A stretch of DNA of 64,000 bases from assembly GCF_005877885.1 (NCBI RefSeq), contig NZ_VCHY01000001.1, forward strand, positions 248,001 through 312,000, in the 5' to 3' direction. Each line of letters opens with the position of its first letter. Within the stretch, counting starts at the first letter, position 1. This document shows, piece after piece, positions 27,358 through 36,164 of the stretch. Position numbers and translations under genes: made by a program. The DNA is from Labilibacter sediminis (GTDB lineage: Bacteria; Bacteroidota; Bacteroidia; Bacteroidales; Marinilabiliaceae). The notes under the pieces are model-generated. The model was not told the origin of the DNA. It saw only the letters and a program-made list of their open reading frames with translations, and ran no database searches.

Positions 27358-27819
27358 TCTAAAATTTTAATATGGATAACTAAATTTTACATGACAAAGT
27401 TGCATTACTTACGATCTTAATTTTATCGTGAAATACCTAAAGTAGAAATGTACGTATTTCCCTTAGACAGCTTAGTGAAAAATTAGAAGTCAATAATAAC
27501 CAAGGGCTTTTCTGAATACAAAAAACCAAAAAAAGAGAACCGTACTCTATTTGCAATATGCTCATAAAGAACGGTTCTATTATTTAAGCTCTTATCTAAC
27601 GGCTTTAAACTATTGGTTATTGGTTGTTGGTAAAAACACATATAATACAAAACAACCTTTTTTACCTGTTAGGGAACTAGATATGTGGTTACTAAAATAG
27701 TAATTCATAATTATTGATTCGTTTTTTATCATCTGTTATCTCAATTCTACTGACATACTCTATGCACCCATCTATATAACGTTTTTTGACCAAAAACTAA
27801 CAGCCAACAGCTAATAACA
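27358..27819 (-). terminator. Intergenic region with the terminator of the response-regulator operon
   Basis: On the minus strand AGAACCGT (27578-27571) pairs with ACGGTTCT (27543-27536), and a T-rich run follows to about 27521, so this is the likely intrinsic terminator of the kinase/regulator pair. The hairpin interior (CTATTTGCA ... ATAAAGAACGG) recurs in opposite orientation near 33483-33520. Low-complexity TTGGTTATTGGTTGTTGG sequence is at 27611-27630, and a reverse-oriented relative (ACTAACAGCCAACAGCTAA) is at about 27796-27814. No gene is seen. Confidence 0.65.
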
Positions 27820-28476
27820 TTACAAATCATCAAACAAATTACGCTCAACAGAATACAGCACCAATCCGGCTATATTTTTACAACCTGTTTTTTCTAATAG
27901 GTTTCTCTTGTGAGCTTCAACAGTTCTATTTGAAATAAATAATTCATCAGCAATTTCCTGATTGGACTTTTCTTTACAGATTAGATGAAGTATTTCTTTC
28001 TCTCTTTTGGTTAATGGTATCTCAGCTACCAAACGTTCCTTAGGGGCAGGCTTACCGCTTAAGCCCTCCATAATTATTTCTGTTACATCCTGACTATAGT
28101 ACTTTTTTGAATTAGCAACAGATTCAATGGCCATTCGTAACTCATCCTGAGTACAATCTTTTAATATATACCCCAAAGCCCCTGCCGACAACATCTTTTT
28201 GATGTTATAGTTCTCATTCATCATGGTAAGGGCCAATATTTTCACTTCCGAATACCGTTCTGACACTTGCCTGGTCAAAGCGATGCCATCCATTTCCGGC
28301 ATCATAATATCAGTAACCAACACATCCACTTTATTGTTTTTAAGAAACTCTAATGCCTCTATTCCATTGCCAGCTTCCCCTACAACTAAAAAATTATCCT
28401 GATCTAAAAAAGATTTTAGTCCTTGCCTGATCATAAGGTGATCATCAGTAAGCAATATTTTTATTGGTGTATTCAT
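27820..28476 (-). CDS. NarL/LuxR-family response regulator
   Basis: A 218-residue cytoplasmic transcription regulator. The receiver domain (1-120) has acidic residues DD (11-12), phosphoacceptor Asp56 in VLVTDIMMPEMDG, Thr/Ala in LALTMMN and Lys in YILKDCT. The C-terminal LuxR helix-turn-helix (150-215) carries PLTKREKEILHLICKEKSNQEIADEL and SNRTVEAHKRNLLEKTG. It starts one base after the stop of the sensor kinase and is surely its partner. Targets are not readable; the nearby lipoprotein and barrel protein genes are candidates by location only. Confidence 0.95.
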   Translation of the reverse strand: MNTPIKILLTDDHLMIRQGLKSFLDQDNFLVVGEAGNGIEALEFLKNNKVDVLVTDIMMPEMDGIALTRQVSERYSEVKILALTMMNENYNIKKMLSAGALGYILKDCTQDELRMAIESVANSKKYYSQDVTEIIMEGLSGKPAPKERLVAEIPLTKREKEILHLICKEKSNQEIADELFISNRTVEAHKRNLLEKTGCKNIAGLVLYSVERNLFDDL

Positions 28477-28477
28477 A

Positions 28478-30232
28478 TTAAACGGTTAATTCAAATAAAA
28501 TTTGTGTTCCATGCCCAGGAGTCGATTCTACCTCCAGATATCCTCCAATGGCATCAGTTCTGGTTTTCATGCTATTTAAACCAAATGTATGATTAGTATT
28601 TTGAGGTTCAAAACCAATTCCATCATCCTCGATGGTAAGGGTCACTAAATCATTACTTTTTAACAACTGAATAGAACATGTATCTGCCTTAGAATACTTA
28701 ATCATGTTATTAACTGCCTCTTGAACAATTCGATAAATAGTCATTTCTACTGCTAAGGTTAAACGAGTACTACCAAAGTTGTGATAAAACACAAGATCTG
28801 TTGATGTTGACCCCTTTATAGCATTAATTAACGACTCTATGGCAACAGCAACTCCATTTTGATCAACCACCTTAGGCATTAAATTATGTGCCAACGAACG
28901 ACTCTCTGAAATAGACTCCTTTAAATACTTATAGCCTGTAATAAACTTTTCTTCAATTGCATTATCCGGAAAAGTAATGGATGATCGTACCTTTTCAAAA
29001 TTCAGCAAGGATGTTGACATCGTTTGTTGAAGACTGTCATGAATTTCCCGGGCTATTCTGCTTCTCTCTTTATCTTCTGTTTCCAGAATTAAATTCATTA
29101 CTTTTTCCTCCTCTTTTACCCGATCAGTTATATCAACAAATAGCCCAACTACTCTGGTAGCCTTATTATGCTCGTCGCGCGAAGATGAGCCTTTGCACCT
29201 AAGCCAAACTACTTGATCATACCTATTATAAAACCTGGCATCTATATTAAATGGGGTATTATTTTCAATGTGCTCCTTAAATAATTTTTCAAAAGCAGCT
29301 TTATCATCGGAATGAATACGAGATAATAAAAAGTCAATATTGGGCTCAATATCACTAAGCTTATATCCCAGTAAATCAGAATTATCAGGCGACCAGACCA
29401 ACTCTCTGCTTTGCACATTATAATCCCACACATGTGCTCCGGAATTATTGACAGCCAGGGTAAAACGCTCATCACTCTTTAATAATCCTTTTTGCGTTTT
29501 TTCCAATTGTACTACCCCTGCTTTAAAATTAACATCTAATCTTTCTTCATATATTACTCTTCTGTATATTAGATAAAATGACACGCAAGAAATAACTATA
29601 ACAAAGATGATCAGTATTAAAACGGAATAAAATAATTTTAAACCCTGATTTACATTATCCACATATATAGTCTGAGTTCTGTCCTCAACTAACCTTTCAA
29701 AAACAACCAGGTTTTCAACAACATCTTTTCTAACTTTAATATATTGCCCTCCGCGCAAAACCATTAATGAACGTGTGTTGGTTTTATTAACCGGCAACAA
29801 AGGCTCTTCCTGATTCTCCTCAATGTAATCCATCTCATCAATAGCTTGTTTTTCGATACGTTTCTGTTTTTCAATAGCATCTTTTGCTTTTGTAAGATAT
29901 TCTAATTCGTTTTTTGAAAATTGATAAAACTCCGACGGTCTTACAAAATAGGAGCTATTGTTTATGGTATCCTTAAAGCTTTCTGCTAATCCCTGATACT
30001 TATCTAATATGTCCCTATCGCCAGATAATACGTAAGCTGCACAATTACGCATTAAGTCATCGCTATACTGCCTAAGACTATCACTCACCACAAAAGCATA
30101 ATGTCTATTTATCTGGCTCTTACCAAACTCCTTACGATTTTGCATTAATTGAAGAAAAGCGACCAAAATTACCAGCAAAAAAACAATTACGAAACTAAAC
30201 AACAGTATAAACGCGGTTTTTATTTTAATCAT
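28478..30232 (-). CDS. PAS-containing sensor histidine kinase (HisKA_3 type)
   Basis: A 584-residue inner-membrane kinase. It has a first transmembrane helix at about 8-30, then an extracytoplasmic helical sensor of about 170 residues (similar in plan to CHASE3-type domains). A second helix lies at about 200-222 (FYSVLILIIFVIVISCVSFYLIY), and a PAS fold at about 255-370 (LAVNNSGAHVWDYN, RVVGLFVDITDR). The dimerisation/phosphotransfer segment has its His in ERSRIAREIHDSLQQ near 395. The HATPase domain shows IVQEAVNNMIKYSKA, TIEDDGIGF and GLNSMKTR. All key motifs are intact. It forms a bicistronic unit with the NarL-type regulator. The signal is unknown. Confidence 0.93.
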   Translation of the reverse strand: MIKIKTAFILLFSFVIVFLLVILVAFLQLMQNRKEFGKSQINRHYAFVVSDSLRQYSDDLMRNCAAYVLSGDRDILDKYQGLAESFKDTINNSSYFVRPSEFYQFSKNELEYLTKAKDAIEKQKRIEKQAIDEMDYIEENQEEPLLPVNKTNTRSLMVLRGGQYIKVRKDVVENLVVFERLVEDRTQTIYVDNVNQGLKLFYSVLILIIFVIVISCVSFYLIYRRVIYEERLDVNFKAGVVQLEKTQKGLLKSDERFTLAVNNSGAHVWDYNVQSRELVWSPDNSDLLGYKLSDIEPNIDFLLSRIHSDDKAAFEKLFKEHIENNTPFNIDARFYNRYDQVVWLRCKGSSSRDEHNKATRVVGLFVDITDRVKEEEKVMNLILETEDKERSRIAREIHDSLQQTMSTSLLNFEKVRSSITFPDNAIEEKFITGYKYLKESISESRSLAHNLMPKVVDQNGVAVAIESLINAIKGSTSTDLVFYHNFGSTRLTLAVEMTIYRIVQEAVNNMIKYSKADTCSIQLLKSNDLVTLTIEDDGIGFEPQNTNHTFGLNSMKTRTDAIGGYLEVESTPGHGTQILFELTV

Positions 30233-30334
30233 GCACTATAATTATTTATGGTATAATGTAAAAATAGTAAGTCAATTGATTTTATACACTATAAATTGTG
30301 ATTCAATAATTTTAAATGGCATTAAAAAATGGTT

Positions 30335-33268
30335 TTAATCCAGACTAAAATTAGGCATTCGTTCCATTTTAGACACTTCTATACTTAAAAAGCCATACTC
30401 TTCAACAACCAAACCTTCAATCGCGTAACATCCTGGCCCACGAAAAGGATACTCTTGAGCCACAGGTGGAAAATGAACCGTATCGAGCCAATGCCCATCC
30501 AAATCTATCCAGGTACCAAAAAACATTATCTTTCCATTTGAAGCACGTGTTGGTTTACGATGAATTAAATAACCCACTATACGAACCATCCGACCAATTA
30601 ATTGTGGTAAATGACAGGCTTTTAAGCTGGATGGTAATTCATCTTTAACCAACTCGAACGGCGATTGAATAGAAAGCCCTAATAACTCCATCTCATCGAA
30701 GGCATCTTCGAGGCGATGTTTCCAAAGGGCAGGCAGTTTAAACTCCTTAACCTCGGCCTGAAACAATGTTTTTTCGGGCTTGGTCTTTTTATTGTGTCCC
30801 AATAAATAATGCACATCCCATAACAATTCCTTTTTATTGATTCCGGTAAAGCGAAATGCTCCAATCCTAACCAAAATAATCAGCTGTTCTATACCAATAG
30901 GGAAACGTTTCACAAAATCGCGGAAGCTCTTAAAAACACCATTCTCTTTTCGCTCCTTAATAATCCCTTTGACCATCTGTTTTTCTATATCTTTTAGCAA
31001 ATAAAAGCCCAGATAAATGTTTTTTCCCTTCACCGTATTTTCCCAAAAGCTACGATTTACACAAGGCACTTCTACTTTGGCACCATGCATTACAGCGTCA
31101 TGTAAATACAATTGAGCCGAATAAAAACCTCCTCCATTATTTAAGGTAGCTACCATATACTCTATGGGATAGTAAGCTTTTAAATAGAGGGCCTGAAAAC
31201 TCTCTACTGCATAACTGGCCGAATGCCCTTTGGCAAAAGCATAATTGGCAAAGCTTTCAATTTGTCGCCAAATATCCTGCACTACGGCATCGGCATATCC
31301 TTTTTGTTTACAGTTACTAAAGAACTTACTCCGTACTTTCCAAAACTCATTGCGCTGACGAAACTTCCACGACATACCTCTACGCAAGATATCGGCTTCA
31401 TCTAAAGCCAAGCCCGCAAAATAATGTGCCACCTTAATTACATCTTCCTGGTACACCATAACACCATAAGTTTCATCCAATATCTTATACAATTCGGGTA
31501 ACGCCTGTTGTGCTTCAAGTCGTTTATTCTTATCCTGAAAGCGAATAATATACTCCCGCATCATTCCACTCTTAGCCACCCCTGGTCGGATGATTGAACT
31601 TGCCGCCACTAAACGCTTGTAATCTTCGGCCTTTAGTTTGGTTAAAAGCATACGCATGGCCGGCGATTCTATATAAAAACAACCGATGGCCTCTCCCCGC
31701 CTTAACATTTGCTTTACCCGGGGATCTTCCATAAAAAGCCTGGTATTGTTTATGTCAATATCTACACCATGATTTTGCTTTATAATGGTCAGCGTATCCT
31801 TTATTTTGCCCAAACCTCGCTGACTCAGTATATCAAACTTATGCAATCCTAAATCTTCGGCTATATACATATCGAACTGGGTAGATGGATATCCTTTGGG
31901 CAGTAACTCTGTAGATGAATAGTTACTAACGGGCTCTTCGGCAATTAATATTCCACTGGAGTGGATGCTTGGATGACTCGGAAAGTCGGCGATGTACTTA
32001 CTATAGCGGATAACCCATTTCCCGTATTCGTCGGCCTGGTTGGGATCGGGATTTTTTTGCAGGCGGGTAATTTCTTCATCAGGCAAACCAAATACTTTAC
32101 CAATCTCTCTAAATGCCGATTTATGATTAAATGTAATAAAGGTACCCAACAGAACTGTACGATCCCAGCCATACTTATCAAATAGATAACGAGTAATATC
32201 ATCACGGTCAGTCCAGGAAAAATCAATATCAAAATCGGGTGGTGAGGTTCGGTACGGATTAATAAAACGCTCAAAATACAAATCCAACTCCACCGGATCA
32301 ACATTGGTGATGCGCAACAGGTAAGCCACCAAACTATTGGCTCCACTCCCCCTACCTACATGATAATAGCCCTGACCAAGCGAATATTGAACCAAGTCCC
32401 AATTGATTAAAAAGTAAGCACAAAAATTAAGCTCCCTAATTACCTTCAACTCTTTATCTAAACGCTTTAAAACTTCATCGCTTACCTCATCATACCTATA
32501 AGCCAACCCCTTGTGTGCCTCTTGCTTTAGCAACTCAAAATCTGCCTCTTCGGAATGCGTAAAAAGCTTTTTGTTTTTATTGGTTTTAAACTCAAACTCC
32601 ATACTGCATGCATCCAACAAACGCTTGGTATTCAGAATTATTTGCGGGTAATTTTCATAAATAGAGAGCAACTCTGACGCGCTTTTATACTGATCTTCGA
32701 ACCCTGCCTGCTCTGTCTTAGAGAGCTTACTCAATAAAGTGTTTTTATCAATGGCCCGCATCAAACGATGAATATTATAATCGCGCTTATGCCTGAAGGT
32801 AGCGGTTTGCAGTATCACCAACTTATCCAAATGCTTTTTCCACGGATTAAAAGGCAGGTTTCGTAAATCCTGAGGACTCACACCTATATATTCATTGTCC
32901 TCCAACTTACGTAATTCTGATGAAAACGGATAAATGACAAAAACGTCACCAAACTCAGGCGCATCGGGCTCAAAAGCCTGGTGATGATGTAAGTGAGGGG
33001 TCAAAAATTCATTAATTTCCCTAAAGCCATCGGCATTTTTAGCTATGGCCACATATTGTTGCTCAACTCCATTTCTAAAATCTACACCCACCACCGGGCG
33101 AATATTATGCTCGGCAGCCAGGCGAACAAAATCGAGATTTACAGCGGTGTTATTTATATCTGTTAAAGCTACCGTTGAATGCCCGCCTTCCGAAACCTCT
33201 TTTAAAACTTCCTCAACAGAGAGTGCTCCGTATTTAAAACTATAATATGAATGACAATTTAAAAGCAT
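30335..33268 (-). CDS. DnaE-type DNA polymerase III alpha subunit, short (error-prone, DnaE2/ImuC-like)
   Basis: A C-family polymerase of 977 residues, shorter than replicative alpha subunits of this phylum. The N-terminal PHP domain starts LNCHSYYSFKYGALS. The palm has DFDIDF (with the preceding YRTSPP) and the third carboxylate in LHKFDILSQRG. The region HVGRGSGANSLVAYLLRITN is a DnaE signature, as is FAKGHSASYAVESF. A helix-hairpin-helix part (FVKRFPIGIEQLIILVRIGAF) and a C-terminal OB fold (VRIVGYLIHRKPTRASNGKI) follow. EKTLFQAE near 840 could be a clamp-binding element. The Y-family polymerase gene lies 340 bases upstream on the same strand, and beyond it a divergent LexA-like repressor. 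This is the arrangement of inducible mutagenesis cassettes, so a translesion role is inferred. No ImuA-like gene is present. Confidence 0.88.
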   Translation of the reverse strand: MLLNCHSYYSFKYGALSVEEVLKEVSEGGHSTVALTDINNTAVNLDFVRLAAEHNIRPVVGVDFRNGVEQQYVAIAKNADGFREINEFLTPHLHHHQAFEPDAPEFGDVFVIYPFSSELRKLEDNEYIGVSPQDLRNLPFNPWKKHLDKLVILQTATFRHKRDYNIHRLMRAIDKNTLLSKLSKTEQAGFEDQYKSASELLSIYENYPQIILNTKRLLDACSMEFEFKTNKNKKLFTHSEEADFELLKQEAHKGLAYRYDEVSDEVLKRLDKELKVIRELNFCAYFLINWDLVQYSLGQGYYHVGRGSGANSLVAYLLRITNVDPVELDLYFERFINPYRTSPPDFDIDFSWTDRDDITRYLFDKYGWDRTVLLGTFITFNHKSAFREIGKVFGLPDEEITRLQKNPDPNQADEYGKWVIRYSKYIADFPSHPSIHSSGILIAEEPVSNYSSTELLPKGYPSTQFDMYIAEDLGLHKFDILSQRGLGKIKDTLTIIKQNHGVDIDINNTRLFMEDPRVKQMLRRGEAIGCFYIESPAMRMLLTKLKAEDYKRLVAASSIIRPGVAKSGMMREYIIRFQDKNKRLEAQQALPELYKILDETYGVMVYQEDVIKVAHYFAGLALDEADILRRGMSWKFRQRNEFWKVRSKFFSNCKQKGYADAVVQDIWRQIESFANYAFAKGHSASYAVESFQALYLKAYYPIEYMVATLNNGGGFYSAQLYLHDAVMHGAKVEVPCVNRSFWENTVKGKNIYLGFYLLKDIEKQMVKGIIKERKENGVFKSFRDFVKRFPIGIEQLIILVRIGAFRFTGINKKELLWDVHYLLGHNKKTKPEKTLFQAEVKEFKLPALWKHRLEDAFDEMELLGLSIQSPFELVKDELPSSLKACHLPQLIGRMVRIVGYLIHRKPTRASNGKIMFFGTWIDLDGHWLDTVHFPPVAQEYPFRGPGCYAIEGLVVEEYGFLSIEVSKMERMPNFSLD

Positions 33269-33287
33269 TGTTATTTTGTTATTTGTC

Positions 33288-33340
33288 TTTGGTTGTTAGT
33301 TATTGGGCGTTGGTGGTTGGGCATTAGGTGTTGGTTGTTT
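33288..33340. repeat. G/T low-complexity repeat
   Basis: Degenerate repetition of the type TTGGTTGTTAGTTATTGG and GGTGTTGGTTG. Related tracts occur at 27611-27630 and, as complements, near 27796-27814, 38690-38731 and 53572-53610. It is noncoding. Confidence 0.6.
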
Positions 33341-33425
33341 AAACCTTTATTAATGTTCCGATGCAAAGCTGATTAGCATTGCTCATGTCATTTGTGATGC
33401 GTCGGGTTGATTTTTTAATCGTATA

Positions 33426-33445
33426 CCCGGGGTTAAAACCCCGGG
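33426..33445. repeat. REP-like palindrome
   Basis: CCCGGGGTTaaAACCCCGGG: two 9-bp arms around AA, preceded by TATA and followed by CTATTGA. The same frame (TATAccc...gggCTAyTGA) recurs with different stem bases at 34956-34975, so the palindrome structure is conserved rather than its sequence. Confidence 0.7.
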
Positions 33446-33482
33446 CTATTGACATTAACCCATTACTGGTTAATCTTTTTTA

Positions 33483-33520
33483 AAAACCGTTCTTTATGCA
33501 AAAACTGCAAATAGAGAACT
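33483..33520. repeat. Second copy of the 27.5-kb hairpin repeat
   Basis: Read on the minus strand this contains TCTATTTGCA and then GCATAAAGAACGGTT, matching 27547-27576 on the plus strand apart from the loop. GTTCT and AGAAC can pair here too. It lies between the dnaE-like and dinB genes. Confidence 0.5.
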
Positions 33521-33548
33521 TCTCTACCATATCATTGATTAACCTCCC

Positions 33549-33609
33549 ACTGTTTACTGATCTCTGTTCACTAATTACTGATCACTGACTACTGTTAACT
33601 GATCACTGA
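33549..33609. repeat. ACTGATCACTGATTACTG low-complexity repeat
   Basis: About 60 bases built of degenerate CACTG/ACTGATCACTGA/TTACTG units that run up to and into the 3' end of the Y-family polymerase gene (stop at 33610). It is noncoding. Confidence 0.6.
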
Positions 33610-34845
33610 TTACTGCCTCCGGTGTGCCGGGATTACAGGAGCTTGTCCGTTAAAGGGATTCATGCCTCCAATACTTTTGGCATCCATACCTACGGCTCGT
33701 TTTACTGCGTGCTGTCCATATCTGTTTCGTACATTATCCATGGCTTGGTACAGCTTTATGATTTTCTCTGAGTCTTCAAAGAGCCTGATTTGGTAGGTCC
33801 CTCCCACCAAATTACTTAATCGCACCCCTATTAAGCGAATCAACACCCTGCGTTCATACATCTTTTCAAATAAATCAACCACTGTTGTAATAATCGTATG
33901 ATCTAAGGAAGTATATGGAACCCTTTTTTGCCTGGTATAAGTTTGAAAATCGGAATACCGTATTTTTAGTGTGATACATGCCGTTAGCTTATTTCCTTTA
34001 CGGAGTTGATAGGCTAAATTTTCGGCCATAGCTACCAAAATACTGCGCAGTTTAAACACATCGGTGGTATCCTTTTCAAAGGTTCGTTCAGTAGAAATAG
34101 ACTTACGCTCATGCCATGCCACCACAGGTGTATTATCAATGCCCTGGGCTTTTTTCCAAATCACCGTTCCATTTTTTCCCAGTACACGCTCCATCAATTC
34201 CACAGGCATATCCTGAACTGTTTTAACCCGTTCTACCCCTAAACTACGCAACTTATGGTAAGTTTTATCGCCCACCATAGGTATCTTTTTTACAGATAAT
34301 GGCGCCAAAAATGATTTTTCGCCTCCCTCGGCAATTTGAATATGATTATTGGGCTTTGCCTCTCCCGTTCCTACCTTTGAAACGGTTTTACTTGTAGACA
34401 ACCCAAATGAAATAGGTAGGTGGGTTTCTTTTAAAATTTCCTCTCTCAGCTCCCTTGACCATACATAACTAGTTCGTACAAACTTATCCATGCCGGTAAT
34501 ATCTACATAAAACTCATCGATAGATGATTTTTCGAAAAGAGGTGAACGCTCCCTGATAATATCTGTTACCATATCAGAAAACTTACTATATATACCACTA
34601 TTACCTCTAATCACCACCGCATCCGGACAAAGCATGCGCGCCATTTTCATGGGCATAGCCGAATGAATACCATAAACACGTGCTTCGTAACTACAAGCCG
34701 CAACCACTCCCCTGTCTGAGGTACCACCAATAAGCACCGGACGATTGTTTAATTTGCTGTCCAACAACCTCTCACACGACACAAAGAATGTATCCAAATC
34801 CAAATGTAAAATTGTTCTTCTCACGATTGTCGAATATTTCGTCAT
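33610..34845 (-). CDS. dinB: Y-family DNA polymerase (Pol IV/DinB-like)
   Basis: A translesion DNA polymerase of 411 residues. The catalytic palm has LHLDLDTFFVSCE near the N-terminus (first metal Asp; Phe at the steric-gate position) and SSIDEFYVDITG (Asp-Glu pair) near residue 110. The finger motif AACSYEARVYGIHSAMP and the thumb helix-hairpin-helix (KIPMVGDKTYHKLRSLGV) are present. The C-terminal little-finger domain (ISTERTFEKDTTDVFKLRSIL, IRLIGVRLSNL) is also intact. It resembles Pol IV and UmuC-type enzymes; the Phe-Phe after DLDT favours the DinB group. It lies upstream of the dnaE-like gene on the same strand and divergent from the LexA-like repressor, so it probably acts in an inducible mutagenesis module. 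Confidence 0.92.
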   Translation of the reverse strand: MTKYSTIVRRTILHLDLDTFFVSCERLLDSKLNNRPVLIGGTSDRGVVAACSYEARVYGIHSAMPMKMARMLCPDAVVIRGNSGIYSKFSDMVTDIIRERSPLFEKSSIDEFYVDITGMDKFVRTSYVWSRELREEILKETHLPISFGLSTSKTVSKVGTGEAKPNNHIQIAEGGEKSFLAPLSVKKIPMVGDKTYHKLRSLGVERVKTVQDMPVELMERVLGKNGTVIWKKAQGIDNTPVVAWHERKSISTERTFEKDTTDVFKLRSILVAMAENLAYQLRKGNKLTACITLKIRYSDFQTYTRQKRVPYTSLDHTIITTVVDLFEKMYERRVLIRLIGVRLSNLVGGTYQIRLFEDSEKIIKLYQAMDNVRNRYGQHAVKRAVGMDAKSIGGMNPFNGQAPVIPAHRRQ

Positions 34846-34923
34846 TATTTTGACTATAAATTAGTCATTTATTTTTATATTTGAATGAAAAAAGGAAAAT
34901 ATGTGAGGGTATTTTTATGTTTA

Positions 34924-35076
34924 GGCTAAAGCCAATTATATACCATCTATTTATACCCTAGGATAAATCCTAGGGCTACTGATTAAAACATCTTAAAAAA
35001 ATGCAACACCAAATAACATCAATAGACACAGGCTTTTGCCTGTGATAATAAACATTACACAATCCGGTTTTAACCG
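34924..35076. repeat. Cluster of four small palindromes in the dinB-repressor intergenic region
   Basis: Four hairpins of different stem sequence but similar design: GGCTaaAGCC (34924-34933), CCCTAGGATaaATCCTAGGG (34956-34975), CACAGGCttttGCCTGTG (35027-35044) and CGGTTttAACCG (35065-35076). All have two- to four-base A/T loops. They occupy the 254-base region that must also hold both divergent promoters. They could be REP-like repeats or operator/transcript structures; no shared SOS-box sequence is seen among them. Confidence 0.65.
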
Positions 35077-35099
35077 AAACTTAAATTAAAAAATACACT

Positions 35100-35822
35100 A
35101 TGTTTTTTCCTGACAACATTAAATTTTTACGTAAACGAAAAAAGCTGTCGCAGGCCGATTTAGCCAGGCAATTAGACCTTACAAGAACCACCCTGGCGGG
35201 ATATGAAAAAAACATTCAGCCACCATTTAAGGTGCTCATTAAGTTTGCCGAATATTTTAACCTGTCTATTGATGCATTGGTACGCTACAATCTGCAGGCT
35301 CTATCCGAATTTCAGCTTTCGCAAATTGAAGATGGTTTTGACGTAGATGTAACCGGTAAAAAACTACGCTTGCTCACCATATCGGTTAATAACGAAGGAA
35401 ATGAAAATATTGAAATGGTTCCGGTAAAAGCACAAGCCGGCTACACCAATGGTTATGGCGATTTAGATTTTATTGAGTCGCTGGAAAAGTTTACGCTCCC
35501 CTTTTTACCCAAAAATAAAACTTACCGAACCTTTCAAATACAAGGTAACTCCATGCTACCTGTTCCAGAAGGATCGTGGGTTACTTGTTCTTATATCGAA
35601 AACTGGAAAAACATAAAAAACGGCACGCCATGTATTATTGTTACGCAAGATGATGGCATTGTTTTTAAGGTGATATACAATCAACTCGAAGAAAAACAAA
35701 ACCTATTATTGGTATCAACTAATCGTGAGTATAAACCTTACGAATTGCCTGCTAAAAACGTAGTTGAAATATGGAAGTTTGAAACTTACAATCGATTTGA
35801 GATCGAAGAAAACCAAACGTAA
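35100..35822 (+). CDS. XRE-S24 self-cleaving repressor (LexA/UmuD/CI-like)
   Basis: A 240-residue transcription repressor expected to control the damage response of the divergent polymerase genes. Residues 6-62 are an XRE helix-turn-helix (KFLRKRKKLSQADLARQLDL, TRTTLAGYEKN). The C-terminal S24 peptidase holds a predicted cleavage site Ala113-Gly114 in KAQAGYTNGYGD, catalytic Ser151 in QIQGNSMLPVPEG, and catalytic Lys190 in DGIVFKVI. These three elements together are diagnostic of LexA/UmuD/CI proteins that cut themselves when stimulated by RecA filaments. The DNA-binding domain is phage-repressor-like, not LexA winged helix. It faces dinB across 254 bases containing palindromes. Alternatively it is a UmuD-like polymerase partner. 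Confidence 0.9.
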   Translation: MFFPDNIKFLRKRKKLSQADLARQLDLTRTTLAGYEKNIQPPFKVLIKFAEYFNLSIDALVRYNLQALSEFQLSQIEDGFDVDVTGKKLRLLTISVNNEGNENIEMVPVKAQAGYTNGYGDLDFIESLEKFTLPFLPKNKTYRTFQIQGNSMLPVPEGSWVTCSYIENWKNIKNGTPCIIVTQDDGIVFKVIYNQLEEKQNLLLVSTNREYKPYELPAKNVVEIWKFETYNRFEIEENQT

Positions 35823-35848
35823 AATTATACCATCAACTCAAAGAAAAA

Positions 35849-36050
35849 CACCTTCGGGTATTTTTGCCCATTAACATCGGAAAGCCCTTACAATGGTAAT
35901 GGGACATTTTTCCCGTTGGCATAATAAGCCCTTCATAATGATCATACGCAATTTTGCGAATGGTAATGTGCAATATTGCTCATGGCAATTGTAAACCCTT
36001 TGCAATGGTAATATGCAATTTTGCAGGTTCATATAACAATAAAGCACCAT
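35849..36050. repeat. Degenerate 22-23-bp tandem array with two alternating unit types
   Basis: At least eight consecutive units of 22 or 23 bases start at 35849, 35871, 35893, 35916, 35938, 35960, 35982 and 36005, with a weaker ninth at 36028. Type A units start ATGGTAAT and carry a small palindrome (GGGACATTTTTCCC, CGCAATTTTGCG, GCAATATTGC, TGCAATTTTGCA). Type B units contain AAGCCCTT or AAACCCTT. The order is A B A B A A B A (B). The period is not a multiple of three, so the short minus-strand open frame across it is not coding. It lies between the LexA-like gene and the polyamine operon. Confidence 0.75.
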
Positions 36051-36122
36051 TATAAATACTCTCATTTAAAACCAGTTAACTATTCGCTACAGCTTTTAAT
36101 CTACTCTTAAAACAAAAATCAA

Positions 36123-36152
36123 TTGCAGAAAAAGATTTTTGTACTACATTTG
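36123..36152 (+). promoter_or_regulatory. Promoter of the polyamine operon
   Basis: A perfect -7 box TACATTTG (TAnnTTTG) at 36145-36152, with TTG at 36123-36125 exactly 19 bases upstream as the -33 element. Transcription should start near 36158, giving a leader of about 135 bases before the first gene. Confidence 0.7.
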
Positions 36153-36164
36153 TCCGCCTTTTTT

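Noticed and set aside
35849-36050. A CRISPR array
   Set aside because: The units are contiguous, degenerate and 22-23 bases with no unique spacers, and no cas gene is present.
35871-36065. Minus-strand open frame of 64 codons rich in Cys, Leu and Gln
   Set aside because: It is the translation of the 22-23-bp tandem array, whose period is not a multiple of three.
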